Of a stretch of 64,000 bases of DNA, positions 27,291 through 35,527 are shown one piece after another. Made by a program: the position numbers and the translations under genes. The DNA comes from Helicobacteraceae bacterium (GTDB lineage Bacteria > Campylobacterota > Campylobacteria > Campylobacterales > Sulfurimonadaceae). Below the pieces are notes generated by a model. That model was not told where the DNA came from. It made no database searches and saw nothing but the letters and a program-made list of their open reading frames with translations. The stretch lies in NCBI GenBank assembly GCA_947498025.1, contig CANMJR010000003.1:1-64000 (forward strand), written 5' to 3'. Each line of letters opens with the position of its first letter. The stretch's first letter is position 1.

Positions 27291-27974
27291 ATGCAAGAAA
27301 AAAATGAATTAAATGACATCATCTTAAACAGAGGTGGGGCAGCTAATAACAATAAAAAAATAATCTTGGCAGTTGCAACTCTTGGGGTTATTTTGATTAT
27401 TGTTGTTATGCTCATGGATAGTGTTACTTCCAATGGAACGGACAATCTTCCTCAGGCCGTTTTACCTCCTAAACCAGAGATAAAATCAGCTCAGTTACCT
27501 TCGGATGAGCCCCTATTTGAAGAGGTTAAGGTCGTTAAAGATGAAAACAAAGATACTAATAATTTAGATGATGTTGCTAAAAAATTAAAGCAAGAGAGTC
27601 AAGAGACCCTAGACAGTGCACCTGTTGTTACGGAGACTGTTTCTAAAAAAGAGGTAATCAAAGAAGAGGCGGCGGCGAAAGAAGCAGTAAAAACGGTTAC
27701 TCCTATAAAAGAGAAGTTTCCTGCTGAAAAACCTCTAGTTGCAGGCTCATACTATATTCAGGTTGGTTCTTTTTCAAAATATGAGCCTAATCAGAAGTTT
27801 CTAAAATCTATTACAGACAAAGGGTACACCTATACCTATCAAAATGTGACAAAGGGTCCGATACCGCAACACAAAATTCTTGTCGGTCCGTTTAAAGCTG
27901 AGCAAGAGGCAAGAGACGCACTCAAAGTTATTCGTGCAAGCGTTGAAGCCGGTGCTTTTTTAACAAAAATGTAA
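27291..27974 (+). CDS. SPOR-domain membrane protein
   Basis: This 227-aa protein has a short cytoplasmic tail, one membrane helix (KIILAVATLGVILIIVVML, about residues 22-40), a Pro/Lys/Glu-rich linker and a C-terminal SPOR domain (SYYIQVGSFSKYEPNQKFL to KILVGPFKAEQEARDAL). SPOR domains bind denuded septal peptidoglycan, so a role at the division site is likely. A gap of 106 bp and a strong AAAAGGAG site suggest that it may also have its own promoter. Confidence 0.9.
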   Translation: MQEKNELNDIILNRGGAANNNKKIILAVATLGVILIIVVMLMDSVTSNGTDNLPQAVLPPKPEIKSAQLPSDEPLFEEVKVVKDENKDTNNLDDVAKKLKQESQETLDSAPVVTETVSKKEVIKEEAAAKEAVKTVTPIKEKFPAEKPLVAGSYYIQVGSFSKYEPNQKFLKSITDKGYTYTYQNVTKGPIPQHKILVGPFKAEQEARDALKVIRASVEAGAFLTKM

Positions 27975-27983
27975 CTCTAAATA

Positions 27984-28002
27984 TGCCCCTTCTTCTGGGG
28001 CA
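27984..28002 (+). terminator. Small stem-loop between SPOR gene and trpE
   Basis: TGCCCC (27984-27989) and GGGGCA (27997-28002) form a GC-rich 6-bp stem with a 7-nt loop, just after the SPOR gene stop. Without a T tract it may be an attenuating or stabilising hairpin more than a full terminator, since trpE follows 21 nt later. Confidence 0.5.
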
Positions 28003-28023
28003 AATACTCCACAAGGTTTTGCT

Positions 28024-29427
28024 TTGATATACTCTAAACAGTTTATACTTGACCAGTTAGCTCCCATTGCCGTTTATTCTAAACTAAAATCTATGTTCAA
28101 CAATGAGATAACCTATCTTTTTGAGAGTGCAGGACAATCCGAAGGAAACTACAGTTTCATCTGCATCGGTGCGAGAGAAAGATTACAATTTATTGACAAC
28201 AAAACAATCTATACAGATGCAAATCAAATGAAGCAGATAAAAGAGGAGAACCCTTTTACATTTTTAAAAGAGTACTATAAAAACATAGACACCTCCACAT
28301 ATAAACAAGCTGCAAAAGAGCTCAATGTAGGATTCATTGATGGGTTTATAGGCTATATCGGCTATGACATGGTAAAAGTGTTTGAACCAAAACTTTGCCA
28401 GAGCATGGAAAATTTAAAAGATGAACTGAACACTCCCGATTTAGATCTGATTTTGCCAAAAATGATTTTAGTTTACTCACACAAGAATCATCAAATCTCT
28501 CTTATCAGCACGCTCAAAGAGATGAGTGACAAATTTGAAACAATCGAGCAGACTCTAAAAAGCAGCTACGAATATGTTCACATGAAGAAAAACATAGGGC
28601 ATGACAGAGGCAGCTTTGCCCACTCAAAAGAGAAATTCTTTAAGATGATTGATGATTCCAAAGAGATGATACGGAGCGGTGATGTTTTTCAGATTTTAAT
28701 GACGAATCGTTTTACAAGAAATATCAAAGTTGACCCCTTTAGTTTTTATCGTATTCTCAGAACAAAAAATCCGTCTCCTTACATGTTTTTGATGGAGTAT
28801 GAAGATTTCAACATTGTCGGAAGTTCTCCTGAAGTTATGGTAAGGCTCACAAATGGTGAACTCCTCCTTCGCCCCATTGCAGGAACAAGAAAAAGAGGCA
28901 GCACAAAAGAGAGAGACAAAGAGCTTGAAATTGAGCTTTTAAATGATCCAAAAGAGCTGGCAGAGCATCTTATGCTTATAGATTTGGGTCGCAATGACAT
29001 AGGAAGAGTTGCAAAAACCGGCACTGTAAAAGTTGAGAACATGATGCATATAGAGAGATTCTCTCATGTTATGCACATAGTCTCAGATGTAACTGCAAAA
29101 CTTGACGACGGCAAAGACATGTTTGACCTCTTTATGGCAACATTTACAGCCGGGACTATGACAGGCGCGCCAAAAATCAGAGCCATGGAGCTGATAGCCG
29201 AATATGAGGGAATCAAAAGAGGCTTTTACAGTGGAACGGTAGGCTACTTTGGATTTGACGGGAATATGGATAGTGCTATAACAATCAGAACCGCCATGGT
29301 TAAAGCGGATAAAGTCGTCCTTCAAGCAGGAGCAGGAGTTGTGGCCGACTCTCAAAATGAGCTGGAGTATCTTGAAGTAAACAACAAGCTCGGTGCACTT
29401 ATGAGTTCATTAGAAGATTTAGACTAA
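28024..29427 (+). CDS. trpE: Anthranilate synthase component I (TrpE/PabB family)
   Basis: This 467-aa chorismate-binding enzyme has GFIDGFIGYIGYDMVKVFEP, RSGDVFQILMTNRFTR, SPSPYMFLM-like NPSPYMFLMEY, LLRPIAGTRKRG, LIDLGRNDIGRVA, FSHVMHIVSDV, FTAGTMTGAPKIRAMELI and GAGVVADSQNELEYLE, all standard for TrpE/PabB. TrpE is favoured by length and N-terminal domain, but PabB is possible. No glutaminase (trpG) is next to it. It starts with TTG, with AAGG upstream, and is followed 11 nt later by aroE. Confidence 0.9.
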   Translation: MIYSKQFILDQLAPIAVYSKLKSMFNNEITYLFESAGQSEGNYSFICIGARERLQFIDNKTIYTDANQMKQIKEENPFTFLKEYYKNIDTSTYKQAAKELNVGFIDGFIGYIGYDMVKVFEPKLCQSMENLKDELNTPDLDLILPKMILVYSHKNHQISLISTLKEMSDKFETIEQTLKSSYEYVHMKKNIGHDRGSFAHSKEKFFKMIDDSKEMIRSGDVFQILMTNRFTRNIKVDPFSFYRILRTKNPSPYMFLMEYEDFNIVGSSPEVMVRLTNGELLLRPIAGTRKRGSTKERDKELEIELLNDPKELAEHLMLIDLGRNDIGRVAKTGTVKVENMMHIERFSHVMHIVSDVTAKLDDGKDMFDLFMATFTAGTMTGAPKIRAMELIAEYEGIKRGFYSGTVGYFGFDGNMDSAITIRTAMVKADKVVLQAGAGVVADSQNELEYLEVNNKLGALMSSLEDLD

Positions 29428-29438
29428 AAGGTTTTAAA

Positions 29439-30233
29439 ATGTCAAAACTTTTTGCCATCTTTGGCGACCCCGTTGCACACTCTCGCTCTCCCCTCATGCA
29501 CAACTCTGTCTTTAAAAATCTAAACTACAAAGCATGTTACACAAGAGTGCATCTCACAGACGGCTCAAAACTTCGAGAGAGTTTCTTTTTACTTGGTTTA
29601 AGCGGAGCAAATATCACCGTTCCGCACAAAGAAGAGGCGTTCAAAGCATGTGACGAGGTAAGAGGTTTTGCAAAAAATATAGGCGTTGTCAATACTATCA
29701 TCAACGAGAACGGAAAACTAATAGGCTACAACACCGATGCAGACGGTTTTATGGAAGCCGTCAAAGAATTCGGGCAAATAAAAACAATTCTGATTATCGG
29801 AGCAGGCGGAACTGCAAAGGCACTGGCAAACAGATTTATTCAAGAGAACATAAAAGTTACAATTTTAAATAGAAGCGAAGATAGGCTCGGCTATTTTAAA
29901 GAGCTGAATTGTGCATGCCACACTTGGGATGATTATGCAACTCAAAAATATGACCTTGTAGTGAACACGACAAGTGCGGGCTTAAAAGAAGAGATACTTC
30001 CATGTCCTTTAGCGTTAGTTGAAGAAATTCTAAACAACACCTCTTTTGCAGCGGATGCAATCTATGGCAAACTAACACCGTTCTTAAAGCTTGCATCTGC
30101 AAAAAACATCACTTACAAAGACGGTGCAGACATGCTCTTAAATCAGGGGATTTTGGCGAATGAACTTTTTGTAAACCGCGAACTAAAAAAAGATGATATA
30201 AAACTCTACATGCAAAAAAGTTTTGAGCTTTAA
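29439..30233 (+). CDS. aroE: Shikimate dehydrogenase
   Basis: This 264-aa enzyme reduces 3-dehydroshikimate with NADPH. Motifs: FGDPVAHSRSPLMHN (substrate site), GANITVPHKEEAF (catalytic Lys), NTDADGFMEAV, the nucleotide loop IIGAGGTAKALANRF, NTTSAG and GADMLLNQGILANELF. Length is normal. Its stop (30231-30233) overlaps by 2 nt the stop of a decayed reverse-strand fragment of the hydrogenase ferredoxin gene. A matching decayed aroE end lies about 1.1 kb further on, beyond a cargo gene. Confidence 0.95.
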   Translation: MSKLFAIFGDPVAHSRSPLMHNSVFKNLNYKACYTRVHLTDGSKLRESFFLLGLSGANITVPHKEEAFKACDEVRGFAKNIGVVNTIINENGKLIGYNTDADGFMEAVKEFGQIKTILIIGAGGTAKALANRFIQENIKVTILNRSEDRLGYFKELNCACHTWDDYATQKYDLVVNTTSAGLKEEILPCPLALVEEILNNTSFAADAIYGKLTPFLKLASAKNITYKDGADMLLNQGILANELFVNRELKKDDIKLYMQKSFEL

Positions 30234-30280
30234 TCAGTTTGATTTTTGAATTTTTCCAATTCAAACTTATTTTTATTCAC
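30230..30280 (-). pseudogene. Remnant of the hydrogenase ferredoxin gene 3' end
   Basis: On the minus strand 30280-30230 reads VNKNKFELEKFKNQTD then stop. The intact ferredoxin-like gene at 31350-31751 ends VNEGWFELEKLKKQSD then stop: 10 of 16 residues are identical with no gap. The remnant stop overlaps the aroE stop with the same offset as the intact gene's stop overlaps the aroE remnant at 31353. So the gene junction exists twice. Confidence 0.85.
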
Positions 30281-30292
30281 TAGACTTTTTTT

Positions 30293-30322
30293 CATTCCAC
30301 CTCAGGAGAGGATGGAACGAGA
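30293..30322 (+). repeat. Dispersed hairpin repeat, copy 2 (plus orientation)
   Basis: CATTCCACCTC (30293-30303), AGGA, GAGGATGGAACGAGA: the same hairpin as copy 1 with one bulged A. It begins 12 nt after the ferredoxin remnant and ends 6 nt before the stop of the HNH-like gene. It pairs with the inverted copy at 31231, so the gene is enclosed by inverted repeats. Confidence 0.88.
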
Positions 30323-30327
30323 AAAAA

Positions 30328-31191
30328 TCAATCTCGCTTCGGTAGAGATTCATCTCCATAATTTTTAAAATCTTCAACTGCCATTTCAAAAGCATGTGTA
30401 TTGTAAAAGTTTGCCTTATTAAATCTATTTTGAGATTTAATATATTGAGTTTCTGAATATTGTTTGACACTATTTTTAACAGTTTCACAACTTTCCTTTA
30501 TAATATCTTCCATACTTGTATGCATATATTGGGTTTTTAAATCAATATATCCATAATTCTGTATTTCAGAATTTCCCCAATATTTATAATTGTAGTTTTC
30601 TACAAAAGCTAAAAATGTAAAATAAGGTAATTTAATATAAAAATATGAACCTCCTTCACTATCTGACATAAAAGTTGCTTCTGATGTTCTTAAGTAACGA
30701 TTAAAAGAAGGGTGAGGATATAAATTTTCATAAAGGATATAAATATTATGATTTATATCCTTCGGTATTTCATTAGTATCAGATAGTAGATATTCTCTCC
30801 AAATTATTTCATATCTATTTATTTTCTTTATCGTTGAATCTTCAAATTTATCAAATAATTTATCTTTTTTATATTTTATTAATACACGCCAAGCTAGTGA
30901 AATTACAAATTTTGATAAATTTATATCATATAGATTTAATATGTTTTCATCAATGAATGGATAAAAGAATTCTTTTGAAAAGTTTGTTTCAAGCTTTGAA
31001 AAATGTTGTTCACATTCATTGCAAAATAAATAGTCTTTGAATCCACCTTGATTTACTTTATCAATATTTTCTGATGACCTAATATTACCTGTAAAAGATG
31101 TTTTTTTTTGCCAATTGTGAATAAACTTTGGAATAATATGACTATCATTAAGTTTCGTATGCTTTTGACATAATTTACAAGTACCATTCAT
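30328..31191 (-). CDS. HNH-like zinc-binding protein, probable cargo gene
   Basis: This 287-aa protein has an N-terminal zinc-knuckle/HNH-like module: CKLCQKHTKLNDSHIIPKF (CxxC and DSHIIP, the His-containing strand of HNH-type folds) followed by LFCNECEQHF (second CxxC) by residue 65. The remaining 220 residues are aromatic-rich and helical (FVISLAWRVLIKYKKDKLF, YFYIKLPYFTFLAFVENYNY), with no recognised domain. The layout is that of HNH-nuclease-like stand-alone proteins often left as hypothetical. Codon use is more AT-rich than that of aroE or the hydrogenase genes. Enclosed by inverted hairpin repeats and a duplicated gene junction, it looks horizontally acquired; nuclease or defence activity is an inference. 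Confidence 0.72.
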   Translation of the reverse strand: MNGTCKLCQKHTKLNDSHIIPKFIHNWQKKTSFTGNIRSSENIDKVNQGGFKDYLFCNECEQHFSKLETNFSKEFFYPFIDENILNLYDINLSKFVISLAWRVLIKYKKDKLFDKFEDSTIKKINRYEIIWREYLLSDTNEIPKDINHNIYILYENLYPHPSFNRYLRTSEATFMSDSEGGSYFYIKLPYFTFLAFVENYNYKYWGNSEIQNYGYIDLKTQYMHTSMEDIIKESCETVKNSVKQYSETQYIKSQNRFNKANFYNTHAFEMAVEDFKNYGDESLPKRD

Positions 31192-31230
31192 AACAAGTAA
31201 CCTTTTTTAATTTCTTTTAGATAAAAATTT

Positions 31231-31260
31231 TCTCGTTCCATCCTCTCCCGAGGTGGAATG
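31231..31260 (-). repeat. Dispersed hairpin repeat, copy 3 (minus orientation)
   Basis: TCTCGTTCCATCCTC (31231-31245), TCCC, GAGGTGGAATG: the reverse complement of copy 2 with nearly every base kept. It lies 39 nt upstream of the HNH-like gene start and forms the right boundary of the cargo segment. Confidence 0.88.
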
Positions 31261-31287
31261 CCTACTCAAACCAAAGCTTTATAACAA

Positions 31288-31353
31288 TCCGACCAGAATT
31301 ATAACAATAAGCTCTTTGTAAACCAAGAACTTCTACATGCAAAAGAGTTTTAA
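31288..31353 (+). pseudogene. Remnant of an aroE 3' end
   Basis: In frame, 31288-31353 reads SDQNYNNKLFVNQELLHAKE then F and stop. Intact aroE reads NQGILANELFVNREL and, after a stretch missing here, ends YMQKSFEL. The DNA matches best in TTTGTAAACC, GAACT, CTACATGCAAAA and TTTTAATCA. The remnant stop overlaps the ferredoxin gene stop, giving the original convergent junction. No other part of aroE is present. Confidence 0.75.
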
Positions 31354-31751
31354 TCACTCTGCTTTTTTAACTTCTCAAGCTCAAACCAACCCTCATTCAC
31401 TCTGTCATCCACAACGGCGACTGAAGGTTTTTTATTGCTTTGCCAAAGTGCTTCATCCGGCTTTGGACATGCCCGCACACACTCGCTGCAATAGATGCAA
31501 AGATAGGGATTGTAGTGGTATTGCAATCCCTTTTTGTTCTTATCATTTTCCGGCGGATTCTCTACCGGTACAAATAAAATAGCCCCAGGGGGACAAGCTT
31601 TTTCACACTTTAGGCAGTAGATGCATGCCTCTTCGCCATACTCAATTAAACCTCTGTACTCTCTGTCTTTTACTATCGGTGTAACCGGATAATCAATCGT
31701 TTGCGGTTTTTTAAAAAGGTTTGTAAAAGCTTTTTTAAGTGAAGTCAGCAT
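31350..31751 (-). CDS. Ferredoxin-like 2x[4Fe-4S] subunit of group 4 hydrogenase (HycF/HyfH/NuoI-like)
   Basis: This 133-aa protein has two cluster motifs, CIYCLKCEKACPPGAI and CIYCSECVRACPKPDE, each CxxCxxCxxxCP. This is the polyferredoxin of Hyc/Hyf/Ech-type hydrogenases that carries electrons between the NiFe small subunit and the partner. It is the last gene of the hydrogenase operon, 10 nt after the large-subunit gene. It begins MLTSLKKAFTNLFKKPQTIDYP, as NuoI/HycF proteins do. Confidence 0.9.
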   Translation of the reverse strand: MLTSLKKAFTNLFKKPQTIDYPVTPIVKDREYRGLIEYGEEACIYCLKCEKACPPGAILFVPVENPPENDKNKKGLQYHYNPYLCIYCSECVRACPKPDEALWQSNKKPSVAVVDDRVNEGWFELEKLKKQSD

Positions 31752-31760
31752 CTCAAAATC

Positions 31761-32846
31761 CTACTTTGCCGTGCATGACAAACATGGGTCAAAAGATGCC
31801 AAAATAGCAGGAGCATCTGCATAATTTTCGCCCACAAAGATGTGAGAGAATACAGGAATAGATGCAAATGTCGGTGTTTTTATTCGTACACGCTCTAGCA
31901 TTGCACTTCCATTTCCTTTTACATAGTACATCAACTCCCCTCTTGGTGCTTCAAATCTCACAATAGCTTCACCGTTTGGTTTTCCTTTGAGTTTTGTAAA
32001 AATTGCACCCTCCGGCAATCCGCTCAAAACATTTTCACACATTAAAATCGAGTTGAGTATCTCATGCAATCTTACAATGTTTCTTGCGTTTATATCTCCC
32101 TCACTCTGCGTTTGCATGGCAAAGCCGACCTCATTAAAGGGTAAATAATCTATCTCATTTCGTACATCAATATTGAGCCCTGAAGCTCTTGCCAATGGAC
32201 CGATTGCATTAAACATGTAGGCGTCATCAAGGCTCAATGCCCCAATTCCTTTAAACTTCAGAGAGAGACTCCAGTTGTTTGTAAACTCATCCATGTAGCC
32301 TAAAACTCTCTGTTTCACTTCATAAAGATTTTCTATAATTTTTTTGGCTACTTCACTATTTATGTCTCTGTTGACTCCGCCGATATTGATATAATCAAAC
32401 TGAACTCTATTGCCCGTCAGAAGCTCTTGTATCTCCATCACAAGCTCTCTGTCGCCCATAATCCTCATAAACATGGCTTCAAACCCTGCATTTTCGCAAG
32501 TGTGGGAAAGGCATAACATGTGGGAGTGAATTCTGTCTAGCTCCAAGAGTAAGATTCTCAAATATTTTGCTTTTTTTGTAATCTCACCACCCAAAAGTTT
32601 CTCGACGGCGGCAGTATAAGAGAGTGAATGGGTAATGGCGCAAAGCCCGCAAACTCTTGCAACCACATAGCCGATTGCATCAAATTTAAACTTTGTAGTA
32701 CATGCCCGCTCTATGCCGCGATGCACAAATCCCACATCCGAATCAACACTTATAATCTTTTCGTTTTCACACTCAAACTTAAATCTCACAGGCTCTAAAA
32801 GTGAGATATGCTGTGAGCCTAAAGGAATATTTATTGTTTTTTTCAT
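31761..32846 (-). CDS. Group 4 [NiFe] hydrogenase large subunit (HycE C-domain/NuoD-like)
   Basis: This is a protein of about 361 aa with both nickel-binding motifs: ARVCGLCAITHSLSY (L1) near residue 62 and DPCLSC at the very C-terminus (L2). It also has DRIHSHMLCLSHTCENAGFE, GGVNRDINSEV and EAPRGELMYYVKGNGS. The presence of all four Ni cysteines marks a true hydrogenase and not complex I. The protein ends CTAK, so there is no C-terminal extension to remove after the L2 motif. The ATG at 32846 overlaps the upstream stop (ATGA), and the longer frame from 32855 is less likely. Confidence 0.92.
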   Translation of the reverse strand: MKKTINIPLGSQHISLLEPVRFKFECENEKIISVDSDVGFVHRGIERACTTKFKFDAIGYVVARVCGLCAITHSLSYTAAVEKLLGGEITKKAKYLRILLLELDRIHSHMLCLSHTCENAGFEAMFMRIMGDRELVMEIQELLTGNRVQFDYINIGGVNRDINSEVAKKIIENLYEVKQRVLGYMDEFTNNWSLSLKFKGIGALSLDDAYMFNAIGPLARASGLNIDVRNEIDYLPFNEVGFAMQTQSEGDINARNIVRLHEILNSILMCENVLSGLPEGAIFTKLKGKPNGEAIVRFEAPRGELMYYVKGNGSAMLERVRIKTPTFASIPVFSHIFVGENYADAPAILASFDPCLSCTAK

Positions 32847-33190
32847 ATTGCACATCCGCTCAAAGGTCTCTGCATGGAGTCTTCATCAAGATAGAGACCC
32901 TTCTCACTTCCATCCACTTTCACCCCAAACATGTCAACAATCTCTCTTTGTGAAATTATTGCCGATGGTACCATGTCAACGATTGAGGGAATAATATCCG
33001 TATATTCAATCTCTGCGTAATAGACAATTACCTCATCCAAAGCTTCATATTTTGAAAATATCCACTGAACTTCCATTCTGTTCTCTGCCAATGCCAAGCC
33101 GTTTAAAGTCAGGAAGTGCCACTTTTTATAATCATAAAAACTCTCTATTTCTTCTCTTACACTCTCAAGTGAAACTTTAATTTTCTTCAT
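32843..33190 (-). CDS. Group 4 hydrogenase 30-kDa-like subunit (HycE N-domain/NuoC-like)
   Basis: This is a protein of about 115 aa: MKKIKVSLESVREEIESFYD, WHFLTLNGLALAENRMEVQW, VYYAEIEYTDIIPSIVDMVP and REIVDMFGVKVDGSEKGLYL. The last part is the NuoC signature (E-xxD-xFG-x-x-F/V). In E. coli Hyc and Hyf this domain is fused to the large subunit; here it is separate, as in Ech-like and complex I. GGGAGAGG lies just before the ATG at 33190. It overlaps its neighbours by 14 nt upstream and 4 nt downstream. Confidence 0.87.
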   Translation of the reverse strand: MKKIKVSLESVREEIESFYDYKKWHFLTLNGLALAENRMEVQWIFSKYEALDEVIVYYAEIEYTDIIPSIVDMVPSAIISQREIVDMFGVKVDGSEKGLYLDEDSMQRPLSGCAI

Positions 33191-33710
33191 GAACCTCTCC
33201 CACTTTGAGTGCAACATTTCTTCTATTTACAACACCGTTCTCAGAAATTGCCTCTTTAAAGAGCTTAAGTGGTTTTTCCATCTCTTTACTCTTTTTCTCT
33301 AAAATATCAAGCGCTTTTACTACTCCATCTATAATTAACTCAGGAGAAACGGCACACCCCGCAATGTAAACATCTACGGGAATATATCTGTCAATTCCAT
33401 CCTCTACATTATACATGTCACGAAAAACTCCACCCGTACATGTGCAGCTTCCAACCGCTACCACAACCTTTGGTTCCGGCATTTGGGTGTAAAGTTCTAT
33501 CAATCTCTCTCTGCTTCTGTAGGTAACCGGACCTGTCACCAAAAATATATCCGACTGCTTCGGATTACCCGTGTTAATTACTCCGAATCTCTCCAAATCA
33601 TATTTTGGTGAAAGAGAAGCCAATATCTCAATATCGCAACCGTTGCAACTGCCTGCATTGTAGTGAAGTATCCATGGTGATTTTTTTCTATATTTTTTCA
33701 AATCAAACAT
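33177..33710 (-). CDS. Group 4 hydrogenase small subunit (HycG/HyfI/NuoB-like)
   Basis: This is a protein of about 177 aa carrying the single [4Fe-4S] cluster next to the NiFe site: YNAGSCNGCDIEIL (CxxC), VAVGSCTCTGGVF and YIAGCAVSPELIIDG. The last motif has GCAVSPE where most relatives have GCPPRPE. The start ATG at 33710 has AGGA 7 nt upstream and overlaps the membrane-subunit stop. It is followed by the NuoC-like gene with a 14-nt overlap. Confidence 0.9.
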   Translation of the reverse strand: MFDLKKYRKKSPWILHYNAGSCNGCDIEILASLSPKYDLERFGVINTGNPKQSDIFLVTGPVTYRSRERLIELYTQMPEPKVVVAVGSCTCTGGVFRDMYNVEDGIDRYIPVDVYIAGCAVSPELIIDGVVKALDILEKKSKEMEKPLKLFKEAISENGVVNRRNVALKVGEVHEEN

Positions 33711-34527
33711 AAGCAAGTCCTATGAGATTGCAGATGCCAAGGGTTAAACCAAGGCTCAAAACTATTTTTATGAGGTGTTTCATTTTTATTCTCGCAGTTG
33801 CATTATCTACTAAATTTACGAGTAAAAAGACTCCAATAAATAAACCAATTCCAAGGAGAATATTGTCTCCTGCAAAGAGCATTAAAAGCAGATAAGCAAA
33901 AATATACTCAAGCCACTTTGCCATGTACAAAAATTCAAAAAAAATCCCGCTAAACTCAATCTCCACACCGCCGACTATCTCTTGATGTGCTTCAGTGGCG
34001 TCAAATGGAGATTTTTTAAGTTTGATTGGAATTACCATTAAATATGCCAAAAAGAGCAAAAAGAGTGATGCAATAGATGCACCATGTTCTCTAATCACAG
34101 CTATATCAAAACTTCCGTTCACCATAAAGAAGCCGACAGCCATCATAATTAAAATCGGCTCATAGGCAAGCGCTGCCAGAAGTTCTCTGTTTGAGCCGAT
34201 ATGAGAGTAGATAGATTTCACACTAAATCCAGCTAAAATCAAAAAGATGGAGGAGAGAAGATGTAAAAATATCACATAGAGTAAATTTTGCCCCATTATT
34301 ATAAATGCAACCACAACCCAGAGCGTTATAAAGTGCATTATTCCCAAAATAGTGTGGTATGGATTGACTATAAACGCCTGCTTATCTATGAGTTTAAACA
34401 TGTCATAAAATGGCTGAAGCAGCGGAGGACCTTGACGGTTTTGCATCCTTGCACGAACGACCCTCTCAAATCCGTAAATTATACCGCCGATGAACGGTGC
34501 AAAAACAATCAATAAAATTTCTATCAC
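33703..34527 (-). CDS. Group 4 hydrogenase membrane subunit (HycD/HyfC/NuoH-like)
   Basis: This 274-aa protein has about seven to eight membrane helices and the NuoH signature: RARMQNRQGPPLLQPFYDMFKLIDKQ near the N-terminus, SNRELLAALAYEPILI, KKSPFDATEAHQEIVGGVEI and EFSGIFFEFLYMAKWLEYI. The start is GTG. It anchors the hydrogenase arm to the membrane and forms part of the proton or sodium path. Between it and the large NuoL-like subunit upstream there is an inserted rhuM-like gene. Confidence 0.92.
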   Translation of the reverse strand: MIEILLIVFAPFIGGIIYGFERVVRARMQNRQGPPLLQPFYDMFKLIDKQAFIVNPYHTILGIMHFITLWVVVAFIIMGQNLLYVIFLHLLSSIFLILAGFSVKSIYSHIGSNRELLAALAYEPILIMMAVGFFMVNGSFDIAVIREHGASIASLFLLFLAYLMVIPIKLKKSPFDATEAHQEIVGGVEIEFSGIFFEFLYMAKWLEYIFAYLLLMLFAGDNILLGIGLFIGVFLLVNLVDNATARIKMKHLIKIVLSLGLTLGICNLIGLAYV

Positions 34528-34549
34528 GATACAACTCCAATTGTTGGTC

Positions 34550-35527
34550 TCATCTCAAAGCCTTTAAATCTGCTTCTAACTCTTTTAAACTCTCTGCTCT
34601 TTGTGACTCTTTTTGATTTGTTTTATATTTTTCATACTCTAATGATAATTTTTCTTTCATTATCTCATAACCTATTTTTCCCGCATGTGTTAAAAGTTCT
34701 CTCCCGTTTAAGCTTATCACATCATCTAATTTTTTTATCCAATCTTGCATGTACATAACTTTTTTTTGCTGTGCCATTGTTTCTGCAAATGCTAAATACT
34801 GCTCAACTAAAAGACCCAAAAGTTTTATCTCATCTTCGTTAAGATAATTTTTTGCAATACTAACATCCGCTTTTGTAATTTTTTTGCCATCTTTATCAAG
34901 TGAGTTCATTCCAAGTTGTGGTAAATTTATATCCATTCTGTTGTGTACAAGTTCGGCAGCTGTTTGCTCTGAAACCGCCCAAAGAAGCTTGTTTTGCACT
35001 ATTTTAAAAAAGAGTTTTGTTTTTGCATCATCTTTATCATAATCTTTGCTTGTCATGTAGATATCTTTGATTTTTTGGTAAAAAAACCTCTCAGATATTC
35101 GTATCTCTCTGAGCCTTGTTTGTAACTCATCAAAATAATTCATAGAATTTCCGCTTTTAAACCTCTCGTCGTTTAAAACAAACCCTTTTGTTATATACTC
35201 ATTCAGCCTCTGTGTCGCCCATATTCGAAACTGTGTACCTTGCGGAGATTTTACTCTAAAACCTATAGCAATTATCATGTCAAGGTTATAGTGATTTACA
35301 TTGTAATTTTTAGCATCATTGGCAGTTATCCGGAAATTCCGGATAACTGCATCTTGCAACAATTCCTTTTCTAAAAATATATTAGTGATATGCTCATTTA
35401 TTGTTTTTACGCTTTTTCCAAAGATATCTGACATCTGCTTTTGACTGAGCCAAATAGATTTATCCTCAAAAGTTACATCTACTTTAACATCGCCATTTTC
35501 ATTTTGATATATTATTACATCACTCAT
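34550..35527 (-). CDS. RhuM-family protein inserted in the hydrogenase operon
   Basis: This 325-aa protein has the RhuM ('virulence protein') pattern: IYQNENGDVKVDVTFEDKSI, WLSQKQMSDIFGKSVKTINE (helix-turn-helix-like), NYNVNHYNLDMIIAIGFRVK, GTQFRIWATQRLNEYITKGF, SERFFYQKIKDIYMTSKDYD and a C-terminal helical part. The family is common near phage, plasmid and defence genes; its biochemical role is not established. It starts right after a 9-codon reading frame that follows the NuoL-like gene and ends 20 nt before the NuoH-like gene, on the same strand, so the operon can still be transcribed through. Confidence 0.88.
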   Translation of the reverse strand: MSDVIIYQNENGDVKVDVTFEDKSIWLSQKQMSDIFGKSVKTINEHITNIFLEKELLQDAVIRNFRITANDAKNYNVNHYNLDMIIAIGFRVKSPQGTQFRIWATQRLNEYITKGFVLNDERFKSGNSMNYFDELQTRLREIRISERFFYQKIKDIYMTSKDYDKDDAKTKLFFKIVQNKLLWAVSEQTAAELVHNRMDINLPQLGMNSLDKDGKKITKADVSIAKNYLNEDEIKLLGLLVEQYLAFAETMAQQKKVMYMQDWIKKLDDVISLNGRELLTHAGKIGYEIMKEKLSLEYEKYKTNQKESQRAESLKELEADLKALR

